A stretch of 64,000 bases of DNA, from assembly GCA_025093555.1 (NCBI GenBank), contig JAIWNF010000062.1:186001-250000 (forward strand). Direction: 5' to 3'. Below, in pieces: positions 48,955-60,827 of this stretch (position 1 is the stretch's first letter; each line of letters starts with the position of its first letter). The translations under genes and the position numbers were made by a program. Origin of the DNA: Circinella umbellata. Its lineage: Eukaryota; Mucoromycota; Mucoromycetes; Mucorales; Lichtheimiaceae. The notes beneath the pieces were generated by a model. That model was given only the letters and a program-made list of their open reading frames with translations. It searched no databases and was not told where the DNA came from.

Positions 48955-50167
48955 TTAATAATAATAATACCAATAGAATCTTACGCTGCTTTACCCCCCG
49001 CCTTTTATTTTCTTGCATCATTTTCATTTTGCTTTCCAATTATGTATTTTGATTGCATGTAATTTTTCATAAATGATGAAATAAATAACGTAAATATTCA
49101 ACAAAAATAAAAATGATTTGATCTATACGTATATGTGTTCTGAATATGATTTTTGAATAAAAGTAACTGTTTTTGATTATGTAGCGCAGAAAAAAAATCT
49201 ATCAAGTAGAGTTTAAACAAGAGGGAAAAAATCTGTATCTCCTACGTAAAAAAAATCAATGACTTTAGTTGCAAAAAACACACCTAATCATTTGTGTAAA
49301 TCTCTAATCCTCACAAGTTAATTTTCTCATTCCTAAAAGCTAAAAGCAAAATTGTTATCATGCGAAAACAAAATTTGACATCATAAACGAACGAAATTAT
49401 CCTCTTAACGGAAAAATTGAAGGTTGCATCCGGAAATGAATGTAAAATCCTGTGCGTACATGCGATAATTGATCTAAGTTTTGGATTTGTTCCGTTTCTT
49501 ACATACGTAAAAAAATAGTTGGAAAGATAAATACGATCGTAGCACCTTCATTACGTAGCGTATAAAATGCACCTCTTAACACGTTACCATATTATTAAAT
49601 CATATGATATGTACGTATTAAAGTTCAGTAGTTTATATTCCAGAAATACATGTAATATGAGATATATTTTATTCTGTCATTGGTATACATATATGATGCT
49701 GAATTTCACATATATTTTTCTTTTTATCGACAAAAAGTATATTCAATACTGATGCTGATTTCCCTGACCATAACTAATACCACAATATATCAGAGATACC
49801 GATTCTCGCACAAATATGAATGCACGCATTAATAAACAAATGTAATAATCAAACACGAACCTGGCAACTACTATATTATAATTATTATTATTGTTATATC
49901 CACATAAATAAGTATCCATACCATATTATTATATAACAGCAACAATTTTAATTCTTATTAAATAATGCTATTGTGATTATAATTACCAAAACAAACATCT
50001 ATTGTATTTACATTATCATTATCCCCCGTTTTATAGCAATCAAAAAGGTATATAGACTTTTTTTAGCTATTATAAAAAAGTATTAGTTCTTTATCTGTAT
50101 ATAAGTTATCATCTCTACTATAAGAGCTGTATGTTAATTCTGACCAGTGAAATGAAAAAGACATTGT
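48955..50167. other. Intergenic region between convergent genes (1.2 kb)
   Basis: AT-rich; no supported gene. The 61-codon ORF at 49567-49752 has no features. Confidence 0.6.
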
Positions 50168-52390
50168 TTATAACAAATGCGGTCCGCTCCATCGAGGCAC
50201 GGCACGACCACGGCCTCGGACATGTTGTGTCCAATTATACATTCGTACAGTCATTCGATAAGTCCATCGTATCATATCTGTAATACCCCATCGCGTATTT
50301 GCTTCAAGATAAAGTTCCAAACTAAAAGTTGTCAAGCCCATTGCAGCATAAAACATCGCCTTTGCACCTGCTCGTTCAAAAATAACACCTCCCATCAAAT
50401 TACCAGCCCCTGCACCTACACCAGCATACATGGCAGCTAATAAACCTATTTTGAAAAGAAAAGTAAGTCCAAACGTTTACCAAAAGCTGTATGTTTATAT
50501 GTAGTATTTAATAAGATTACTTTACCTTGAGAAGTTGCTTGAAGAGATGGAGGAGCAAGCTCATCTGCTTGTACAACACCAGCTCCCCATAAGGCAGAAA
50601 AAGCAATGCCATTGAATAAATGAAGAAAAAGAGCAATATTTGCACCAGTAGGTCCTTTAGGCAGTATAGTATATGCAAATACTCGAATGATTGTCAATAC
50701 ATGGCCCAATATAATCAGGCTTTTGATACCAAAAATGCGGATAAGCTATATATAAATCAACATACATACAATTAATATGTATATATATGTGTGTGTGTGT
50801 GCGTGTCGACTAATTTGATACCCTCTATTTATAACACACAGCAGCAAATCTTACATCTCGAGAATAGAAAAAGAATAGCAATTCTGTAACTGATCCAACT
50901 AAGCCTGTCAATCCAGCAGTGGAAGGTCCAGCACCGAGTTCTTTTTTTAAAAAGATGAACAAAAAACTGATGACCATATTCAAAGAAGCACCCATTAACA
51001 TCATAGTAATGAAAAACAAAGCCACTTGTGGTTGTTTAACGAGCTCAATAACATTCTTTGGTTGTTGTGCTGTAGTTGTAATGTCGTCCAAATTTACACC
51101 CGAATACCGTCGCCGAGAAGCAGGTGGATTAGATAAATTGACAGCTTCAATAATGCTTGATTCTGTTGCAAATTGAATCAGTCGTTGAATTTCATTTTGA
51201 CGTATTTGTGTTGCTTCAAATTCATCATCGTCATCATAGGCTGTGTAATCTAATTGAAACTGTTTCACTTTGCGATGAAGCTTGCCGTCTGGCATAGCAG
51301 TTGTACGACCGTCATTACTGCTATCATCGCTACTACCAGAGTGGGCTGTGCTTGTTGAACTTGATGCAAATGGTATAGGTCCTCCTCCTTTTATTCGTTT
51401 GGGTATTAATGGATTCGATTGTTGCTGCTGCTGTGGTTGATGTGGTTGTACGATGGTGGGTCGTCGAATGAATGCATCTATTTTTTCAGGCTTAAATTGG
51501 GTACTACCTGCTACAATGATAAAGCAGACAGCTGAAATGGCGTATGTATAAAAGATAGCATTCATGTCCTTGGTCATTTGCATAATAAATCCAACAAGTG
51601 CTGATGCTACACCAAATGAAATTGAACCAAACATTCGCTGCCGACCTAAATTTATGTATACGATAAATATCAATTTATCCTTCAAATAATCATATTATTA
51701 TTATTATTATTCCCCCTCTAGTACACATCCATTATGAGTGTATGCATATATTATCTATTTTATTACCGTATTGATCTTTATTACGACCCAATATTTTTAA
51801 TACACCACCGTCCACTAAAGGTCCAACAGGTACACCAAAGAAAGCAAAACAGACCGAGGTAATCGTAACCAAAGTGATAGTGAGCTTGCTCCGTTCTTCT
51901 ACCGTCTCTGCATGTTGTACTGCGACTGATATTCCCATTACACTAACGATCGCTAACGTTGCTAGTGTATGTACAATACACATTATATATCGATGAGTTT
52001 TTGTCTTATCAGCAAGCGATGTCCATAATGGACAGGCAATTGCTGATATGAATGGAGCTATATTAAAAAGAAAACATGTCAAAAATGAGAAATCGCCAAG
52101 ACATAAAGAGATCCACTGAACATTTTGTATATATACCAATGGCAACCAATAAGCCGATTTGATCGCCTTTCAAGCCAAGTTGCTCGGAATAGAAAAGAGC
52201 GAGATAGACAGGTGCTGAACCTTGACATGCAAATAAAAAGGTATATAATAGCTTTGGAGCAAGGTATGGCATAAGTAGTAACCAAAAGGCGTAGAAAAAG
52301 TAAAGACGCTGCTCCGAACTTATTTTTAATTTTGAAATGCAAACCTGTAATAGAAAAAAACCAGCGCGGGGAAGTTTGGTTTATCACCAT
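50168..52390 (-). CDS. MFS_1-like major facilitator transporter
   Basis: Twelve-helix membrane transporter of the MFS_1_like (MFSD6/LacY-like) group. Exons: 52344-52137, 52057-51767, 51645-50855, 50745-50526, 50445-50168, optionally preceded by a 3-nt coding exon ATG (52390-52388) with a 43-nt intron; 596 aa in that model, or 571 aa from the internal ATG at 52272. The N-terminal half begins RLYFFYAFWLLLMPYLAPKL and contains FLFACQGSAPVYLALFYSEQ, with PLWTSLADKTKTHRY as the helix 2-3 loop motif. A long cytosolic loop (about 230-370) is Gln/Ser/Asp-rich. The second half has GASLNMVISFLFIFLKKELG and NGIAFSALWGAGVVQADELA, typical of the group. Substrate unknown. Divergent from SMU1. Confidence 0.8.
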
Positions 52391-52815
52391 GACAACGAAA
52401 TAACTTTAAACTTTTGCATAATACCAATTCAAGAAAATATATTCGTGCTGCTTGATGGTATTATTTTAGTAGGTACACCAACAATTGAAGTTATCTTATG
52501 AAAGAGTTCCTATATTCTATTAGGTTTTCGTATTATTTAATTTATGGTGTTTACGATATTATATATATATATATTTTAGAAAATGAATATCATTATTGAT
52601 AAACAAAAGCAGTACAAATAATTGACTTTATTATCTAACACTACAATTTGTCAGTTTCATTTAATTAGAGCGTTACACTCTGGAGAAGATATTACTTAAC
52701 TAAAGATATTATGCACACAACTCATTTTTGGGAAACTAGGTGCCTCAAAACATAAAATTTCGATATCAGCAAAAATAGTTTCGCTCACTTTTTTTTTTTT
52801 TTGCCTTAACATCCT
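52391..52815. promoter_or_regulatory. Divergent promoter region, MFS gene / SMU1
   Basis: 425 bp between the start codons of two genes read outward. It is AT-rich, with a TA run near 52560 and a T-tract just before the SMU1 ATG. No named motif is claimed. Confidence 0.45.
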
Positions 52816-55021
52816 ATGTCAGACAACGGGATCGAATCGGACGAGTAAGCGATCTAGTTCATGCTCACTCTCTCAAAGACATTTTTATATTAAAAATACT
52901 ATAAATATATCAACAATGCATTTTATAGTGTCATTCGTCTTATTATACAATTTTTACGTGAAAACAATCTTGAAAGAACGCTTGGTGCGCTACAAAAAGA
53001 ATCGTCTGTCATTTTTAATACTGTAGATAATAAAGATAACTTTTTACAAGACATTAATCATGGTCGTTGGGATGCTGTCTTACGACAAGTACAAAATATG
53101 AAAATCTCACCAAAGAAACTTTACGATCTTTATGAACAAGTAATGTGAAATAGAAAGTTGTGTGTTTAAAAGCGATAGGGCAGAAAAAAAAAGAGATAAT
53201 TGCTGATTCACCTGGGATATTTTGTGTATAGTAGATTATTATTGAAATGGTCGAAATGAATGAACAAAATACAGCTAAAGTTTTACTACGAAGGTCTCAA
53301 CCCATAGAATCCCTACGAGAAAACCAGGTGGATCGATATGCAAAGTTGGAAGAGTTAGTTGCTCGTCCTAAATTTGATGCTAAGTTAGCATATCCGGATG
53401 GAGCAACGAAAGAAAGTCGACGAAAAATAATTGCAGAAGGTTTGCTTTATATAGAAAAGAGACAGAAGGTGGAAATTTTGATGGAGATGGTGCTTTTTTT
53501 AACCTGTTTATCCTTTTTGTATTAAAAAAATAAAGGTTTAGCAGATGAAATTACAGTTGTACCACCATCTAGATTATTGGCGTTATTAGGTCAATGTCTC
53601 AAATGGCAACAGCATCAAGGTATCTTGGCACCAGATAACGCATATGATTTGTTTCGTGGCACTGTACCTGAACAAAAAGCAGAGGATGATGCCGTTGCAA
53701 GCCAAGTGTATAGTACTATCAAGGTAATTATCATGAAACGATTAATTTTTTAAAGGAGCCATACTTATCAATATGCTTATCCACGTATTATTGTAGTTCC
53801 CTGGTAAAAAGGCTTATGCTGAAACCGCTGTATTTTCACCAAACGGTCAGTATCTTGCTACAGGAACGATGGATGGATTCATTGAAATTTGGAACTACAT
53901 TACGGGGAAACTGAGAAAAGATTTGAAATATCAAGCAGAGGTAATAAAATAGGAAATTTGTACTACATTTGCAAACATGGATCCGATCTAATCAATTTTT
54001 CTTATTATCATTATAGGATAGTTTAATGGCAATGGATAATTCTGTAATTTGCTTAAATTTTAGTGGAGATAGTCAATTACTTGTATCAGGGTCCAATGAT
54101 GGAAAAATTGCCGTAAGTTTTACTTGTCATCAAATATTTACTAATATACTTATATGCTATAATTGCTAATTGTGAATAACGTCGTGCTTTAAATAGGTGT
54201 GGAAGGTACAGACCGGGACTTGTCAACGTCGATTATCGCCAGCACATAGCCAGGGTGTTACATCCGTTTGCTTCAATAAGGATGGATCACAAGTATTGAG
54301 CGGAAGTTATGACCAAACCGTTAAGATTCATGGTTTACGATCAGGAAAAACATTAAAAGAATTTCGTGGCCATTCATCATTTGTTAATTCCGTTTTATTT
54401 TCTACTGATAATACTAGAGTTTTGAGTGCAAGTAGTGATGGTACAGTAAAAGTAAGTCGAAACCTTTTTCCTTTGTTTTTTTTATCATTTTCACTATCAC
54501 GTTCCCAACAAATTATTCATAAATACATTTAGGTTTGGGATGCCAAAACAACTAGCTGTTTACATACAATTACCCCTCAATCAGGTGCAGATATTAGCAA
54601 AGGACCTTCATCATCAGCTTCTTCTGCATCTTCATCCGCTGCTGCAGTTGCTACAAGCGCTCTTGCAAACCAAACGGTGCAGGCCATCGTACCTTTATCA
54701 AAGAACATTGATCAAGTACTTGTATGTACGAAAAGTAATACTTTATATATAATGACCATGCGAGGGCAAATTGTTAAGACATTTACACATCAAAAGAAGA
54801 CTGGATCGGATTTTGTCTCAGCAACTGTTTCACCACAATGTGAATTGGTATATGGTATCGGGGAAGACTCGACACTTTATTGTTTCCAAATAACCACCGG
54901 AAAACTTATTAGTGAAACGAAAATATGTGATTATGAGGCGGTTGGTTTAACTGGTCATCCACGAACTAATGTTGTTGTATCCCATGATGATCATGGTCAT
55001 GTATATTTCCTTAAAGCATAA
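52816..55021 (+). CDS. SMU1: SMU1 spliceosome-associated WD40 protein
   Basis: Homologue of human SMU1, which with RED acts in spliceosome B-complex activation. Eight exons: 52816-52844, 52929-53139, 53235-53439, 53536-53723, 53797-53940, 54017-54112, 54197-54451, 54533-55021; 538 aa (human 513). The start [19 protein letters not shown] is the LisH motif in family position; the CTLH-like part has [20 protein letters not shown] and a family-typical [16 protein letters not shown]40 repeats begin near residue 210: [20 protein letters not shown], then [21 protein letters not shown] Ser/Ala-rich insert (about 390-415) is unusual compared with the animal protein. An intron-rich genome needing SMU1 fits the general picture. 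Confidence 0.95.
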
Positions 55022-55419
55022 TAAATGATAATAATTATTTTGGCCTGCTTTATATAATTTATTTACATAATTTGTTTTGTAAACTTGACTCTATTATGTT
55101 TGAATGCGTGTTCAGCTTGTCATTATATAAGAATCAAAAAAGTAATTCGCTAATAAAAAATTTTTTCTCTAATATTTTGTATTGTACATACATTGATAGT
55201 CAAATACGTACAAAAAAAAAGATAGTTATATAACAGGGTAAACTGTTGTTAAATGTGTATGTACAATATTTCACTGTATCATACATAAAAAGTGAAGTCT
55301 GGAACTTGAAAAAGTTTCATGCTACAGTTTTACGTTTTTGAAATCTATTGAGTTTTATTGTATATTTTAACGTAAACTAAATTATATATATTTATCATAC
55401 ATATTTATACTTGATGCAA
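55022..55419. terminator. Shared 3' region of convergent SMU1 and permease genes
   Basis: 398 bp of AT-rich sequence between two stop codons facing each other; must hold both polyadenylation signals. No specific site is asserted. Confidence 0.35.
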
Positions 55420-58400
55420 TTAGGTGATGAAACGGAATCCCGGATGCTAATAATGTACGTATGAATAAATAAGTTACAGTTTATTAGTATATCTCCAGTT
55501 GTAAAGATGGCATCACAAGTTTAATTTTTTTGATATCGTAAAATATTATTTAACAACTCACGTTTTCGCCAAGTTCAGTTCCTTCGCTGGCAATACGGTA
55601 CTCTTCGGGAGTCATATTATCTCTCTTTTTGTTAATTCGAGTAAGCATGAATTTCATGAAGCCTGTGATAATAACACACGTGGCTATTAAAGCTAGAGAA
55701 ATACTGTGGCCCTTGATGTACAATGGTTCATCGCTTGCTTGATAAACTTGACCACTAATAGCACCACTTGTATTTCCAATGGTTGTAATCAATGCAATTG
55801 CCACTCCCCTTCTAGTATGTCCGCTAAAATTATTCGAGAACCATGACATCATAGCAGCTACAAGCCCGAAAGCTTTAATAGTATGTATACATAGTTTAAT
55901 TGATAAATTTAGTTATATTCTAATAATGATCAGACTTTCATATAGAAAATAGCTCGAAACTCACCTCCAATAGTTGCAATAACCACGCCAATATATTTTC
56001 CAACATCACTCACACTACTCAATGCAATTATAAGAATATAGCCAATAACCGAGAATGTTCCCGAAACCATCATATGGAAACCCCGTTCACCTCTTCGATC
56101 TGCATCGTAGGAATTAACGAGACACCAAATAAAAGCTATTTCATTATAATAAGAAATGTATAAGTCAGTTAAATTTTATCGTTTTTTTCTTAACATGTTG
56201 TTAGTTCTTTAAGCAATGTGAAACAGCACACTGTTCATAAATATGCTTAATAAAAGTTGTTGAAAATATATACATACCAAGCACGTAAGGTGGACTACTC
56301 ATTGCCTATTGTAAATTTTTAATCCCATTAATTGTCTTAATTTCTGATTTGTACATTCTAGTACATTCTGTGTTGTGACAATATAGCAAAACAAAAACAT
56401 GATAGTTCACTAACCTGTGCTGTAACTGATTCATATCCCATTCCCTTGACAATACTAGGCATAAACATGCTTAGGCCATAGACAGGTATACAGCTGGTGA
56501 GGAAAATGGATGCGTAAACATAAACTTTCCAATCCAAAAATGTAGAACGAACTTGAGACCACGAGAAGTGGACATCTGAAGTGATACCAGCATCGCGCTT
56601 GTTTCGCATTAATATAATTTCTCGCTCACGTTCATTCAAAACTACACAATAGTACGTAATTTGGTAATTTACATATTCAATTAAAATAACATAAAGGATG
56701 CATATGTTCTTACAAAAAACAATAATATCAATACTTACATTTTGTGCTCTCAGGGAAATCGGGTAGCACAAAATAAGTGAGAATTCCAAAAACGACAGTT
56801 GGAATCGCTTCGATAATAAAAATCCATTGCCATCCATTCAAATTTTGTAATCCTTCCATGTGTGAAATAGCCCAAGCCTTTTGATTTTTTTTTCATGATA
56901 AATCACAGTTTAGAATTAGTCAAGCTTTAAATCCACGCATAGTATAAAAATAGAAAAACTTACCAAAATGCCACCAAATGCCTGATAGTATTTTTTCAGA
57001 ACGGGTTTCCAAGTAAATAAGCGTATGTAAATATGTTAGCATAATGACATATCTCTAAAATCTTTTATAATTAATATGATGATATATAACAAAAAAAAGA
57101 GAATAAAGATGTAACATACACCAGCAAGTGACGCACTCCCGTAAAATAGTGCGATTCGAAATGCTATTTCTTTTCTTGTATACCAAACAGAGAGATAAAA
57201 AATTACACCCTATGGTTATATCACGAAAAAAAAACATGTGTAAAAGTGTAATATTGTCAGTAACAGTAATTGTTAATGTCAGTAAGTTGATCTTGATTAA
57301 AATTAATTTTTGATGTATAATTACCGGGAATAAACCAGACTACAAACAGTACAAAAAATATGTTTTTGATTTAGTAAAGAAAGCAAACTTATTTTGTATC
57401 TAATAAATATATTGTTACCTCTGCCATGCCAAGAAAAACGCGAGCAACTATGAGCTCTACACCGGTTCGACAAGCTGCCATCTTTATTTATTTTTTGTTT
57501 ATTTAACAGTTTGTTAATATAAATGTACATACGTATTAATATTGTCGTTTCTCAATTGAATGATCCCGAACAATATACTATCGAAAACATAAAAAAACAC
57601 TTACAGCTGCCATAATAATACCCCAGACTACCATCTGCACATATTATATAAAAGTTAATATTTGTATTTGCGGATACCCAATCCAGTATTTATCTGTCAC
57701 AACAATAAAATATCTACTTCTGAAATAACTTACAATAATTGAAATCCATAACCGTGGACCTAACCATTTCAGTACCAAATTCGATGGGACCTCAAAGATA
57801 ACCTAATAATTATAGATACCGCACAAACCGAGTTAATACGCGACATGAACAACAATGAAGATACGTATAATAAATTTATTAGCTGAATTAGATCATATAC
57901 AGTATTCCTGTTCAAATAGTGTATTATGGATTCTATAGCTACTCTATTTCTAATTGAATGACTAGATACGTAAAAAAAAAGATAGTAAACTTACGTAGCT
58001 GACAAAAAAAATAGATAAAGCTAAACCATACTCCTTTTCTGTAATATCAATATCCTCCATTAACCCTGCGATTTTTGCATTTCCTACGTATAAGCGAAAA
58101 GGAATTATAATTACAACAGGCAGTCAGATTCTTGTTATCAATTGGGAAATTATATGATAAGTAACAATCACAAAATATTTTTATAGGTTATACCGATATT
58201 GACTCGATCTAAATAAGAACAGAGATAGAGCATCGCAACAAAAGGAACAATTCGTCGATCCACCTTCCACATTAAGGCCTTCATTTCTTTTTCATCTGGT
58301 TCAATATATTCTTTATCATCACCGAACCTCTCGTCGATAGAGCCACTGCTATTTGAAGAAACTGCTATTTTACACGCTTCAATATTGTCGTTATGCACTA

Positions 58401-58464
58401 CGTGGGTCCCAACTACATCTGCCTTTTCATTCTTTTTGCTGTCCTGTTGAGATTGTGAGAACAT
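55420..58464 (-). CDS. Dal5-type (allantoate/nicotinate-like) anion:cation symporter permease
   Basis: MFS anion:cation symporter family. Fourteen exons: 58464-58194, 58083-57995, 57802-57734, 57634-57605, 57481-57419, 57339-57325, 57209-57120, 56981-56964, 56877-56739, 56641-56415, 56305-56278, 56135-55965, 55872-55562, 55446-55420; 515 aa, normal for Dal5/Tna1 relatives. Landmarks: RRIVPFVAMLYLCSYLDRVN, IFFVSYVIFEVPSNLVLKW, LIVARVFLGMAESGLFPGVI, YTRKEIAFRIALFY, LPDFPES, and the family-typical ending ENHPGFRFIT. The micro-exons of 15 nt (SGLFP) and 18 nt (AFGGIL) are needed to complete conserved helices. A 90-residue charged N-terminal cytosolic tail precedes the first helix. Substrate among allantoate, nicotinate or related acids cannot be told. 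Confidence 0.9.
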
Positions 58465-59989
58465 TTTTCGAAATAAAGATGATGTGAAAACTAAATGTAC
58501 TTTTTACTCTTTTTATATACCATACTGACAATAGTTTTAAGGACACAAAACTTGATAGAGTACGTAAAACATCCTCACAAACTTTTTTTTCTTTTGGAAA
58601 ATTTGAGTAACTATTACGATAAAATCGTTATATTAAAATATAAACTATTCTTAAAACGACACACCACTATTGCAATTTCTATACCAATGATTGTGAGCGA
58701 GAATGACTATTATGGTTATTATTTTACAATGATGCAAGAAAAAAGACCCAGCGTTGTCTAAATACCCATGGAAACGTTAAAGATAAAGGAAAACAAAAAA
58801 GACATGTCAGATCAATTCTCACGATGTATAGATTGTTGTTGAAATAGAATTAAAAGAAATAATCAACAGTTGGGCATTACTTCTCAAACACACATAAAGT
58901 GAAAAAAAAAATAATTCTCACACTTACTCATTAGTCATTGATCTATTGCGGCTCTGCATATTTCATTTTTGTTACCTATAATGTGACAAAATTGGCATAG
59001 CGCACGCCATGGTGTACAAGATTTAAAGTCTTGTGTCGCCAAAAGAATACATATAGTGTAGTGTAAACGTATGAAGATATGTGGCTACACAAAATCAAGA
59101 TGGGCTGTTCAGTGGTACTTTTCTTGACATTTACTACGTACAGCTTTGGTGACAGGGAGTTTTGCAGTATCACACAGAACGAAATGGTACTTTTACTAGA
59201 CAGATATATATGAGATTTTATATAATCATATCTTTTTTACATTAAAATCCTTCAGTAATATGCTATTATTTTTAGATAAACATCAAGTCATGAAATATAG
59301 AAATCAAGCGAAAATGTTACCCCACGCTTATCCTGAACCCTGTTTTATCAGAAACCCTGTATAAAAAATAATGATATTTGCTAGAGTCTATAATAGTTTA
59401 TCATTTATAAATTTTTACACCAGACCTCTCTATACCTAAATTAAAAAAAAGAGTTACAGTAGACGGTATTGCTCTTATATTAAATAGAATCAATGTGTTT
59501 AAGCGTATTAATTTGATAAGAGTCTACTAGTACTGCACAATACACAGCATATAGTGATCATTATTATGTAAGCGCAAAAAAAAAGTTAGTTGCCTGCTTT
59601 CAAAAGCAAATTTAGAAATTTTGTGGTTAATCTCGGGTAATATTATCGGAGTAATCTTTCAGTGAGAATTATATTGGTAAAAAGGATTGTGTACATTTGT
59701 GCATACGCCAGGACAGAGACTACTTGGTATAAATAAACAGTAAAAATATCAGTAAGTAATCTTATTTAATCAAACGTTTAATTCCTATAGATAACAAAGA
59801 ACATTGTATTATATTTATAGAGTATTAAATGCTCATACCAGGTAGCCATTTAATTACACAAATAAAAGAAGTATGTAGTAGCTGCCCAATCTAGCAGAAT
59901 AATAATAAGTAGCTTACAACAGCCAACATTCTTTTGTCTAAAAAAAATGATAATTTTATAAAGTGAAAATCTTGTTCAATAAGAAAATA
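58465..59989. other. Intergenic region (1.5 kb)
   Basis: No supported gene. A short hairpin at 59017-59033 resembles a tRNA anticodon arm but no full tRNA can be folded around it. ORFs at 58495-58761 and 58976-59173 lack features. Confidence 0.5.
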
Positions 59990-60417
59990 TCAATTGTCTA
60001 TTAATTTTATTCCAAGCTTATTCGTTAATGTATTAAAGCGTTCTCCCATACGTCGCACTTGAGTCTATTATAATTATTACGTACGTCGCTGAAGCAACTG
60101 AAAGAGTGGAAGGAATATTAAAAAGTTGGTTTGATCTATTTTTGAGCCAGAATAGTGGAAAAGAAATGATGGAGCATCATTATTCTTAAGAGAAAATCGA
60201 GATGGTACCACATCTCACCTGCAGCATGCGCAGCAAATGTATCATATCCCGAAAAATGAACCCTAATTCTACTCGCAATAATCCAAGGCATCCATGTTAA
60301 CTTTTTCATTGATAATTCCATAGATCAAAGCTTTTTTTTTCTACCTATGATAGCACTAAATACTAAACCGGCAGGAGAAAATTGTTTGACTAACGTTTTT
60401 AAAACAGACCATGCCAT
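59990..60417 (-). CDS. Candidate tiny three-exon gene, 65 aa, or relic
   Basis: Exons 60417-60345, 60268-60219 and 60064-59990 join in phase through GTAGAA...GTAG and GTGAGA...ATAG introns to give 65 aa: MAWSVLKTLVKQFSPAGLVF first, then ELGFIFRDMIHLLRML and RRMGERFNTLTNKLGIKLID. The first part is hydrophobic and could be a membrane anchor or mitochondrial signal. I recognise no family. An alternative reading is a dead gene: one extra A in the 9-A run at 60332-60340 would open a frame ALIYGIINEKVNMDALDYCE. Evidence is only splice phase and composition. Confidence 0.3.
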
Positions 60418-60827
60418 AGGAAAAGTGTCGATACACTATTTGAAACTAAATAACTATCAAAATCATACCGGAGTCAATGATTAATATGTAATTATGGCAT
60501 ATTTTAGTGAATGAATACAAAAGCTACAATGAGGTAAAACATATCATTTGTTGTACATAGTAATACAAGGTAAATATTTGTTCAACTCCTTTTTTTCTCA
60601 ATTTTCACCAAGATATATCTTTTTAAAGGCTTATCAACATTTATTACATTATTATAACAAGTGAAAAACAATATCTTTAATGATTATAAAAAAAAAGATC
60701 TTTTGGAAATGCCATGCTTATAACAATACAATAAAAATATTTTTGGAGAAAAATAGTATTTCATCACAGATACGTAGCCTCCTGAAATTATCTACATATG
60801 TCCAAAAAATAAACGTTCGATTAATTT
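60418..60827. other. Intergenic region between same-strand genes
   Basis: 410 bp, AT-rich, nothing supportable; presumably the 3' region of the F-box gene and the promoter of the tiny candidate gene. Confidence 0.5.

Noticed and set aside
58985..59060. tRNA-Leu(UAA)-like anticodon arm (stem CAAGA/TCTTG with a 7-base loop)
   Set aside because: A short D-arm can be drawn but lacks the GG of the D-loop, and no T-arm (GGTTCRA-type) or acceptor stem is present.
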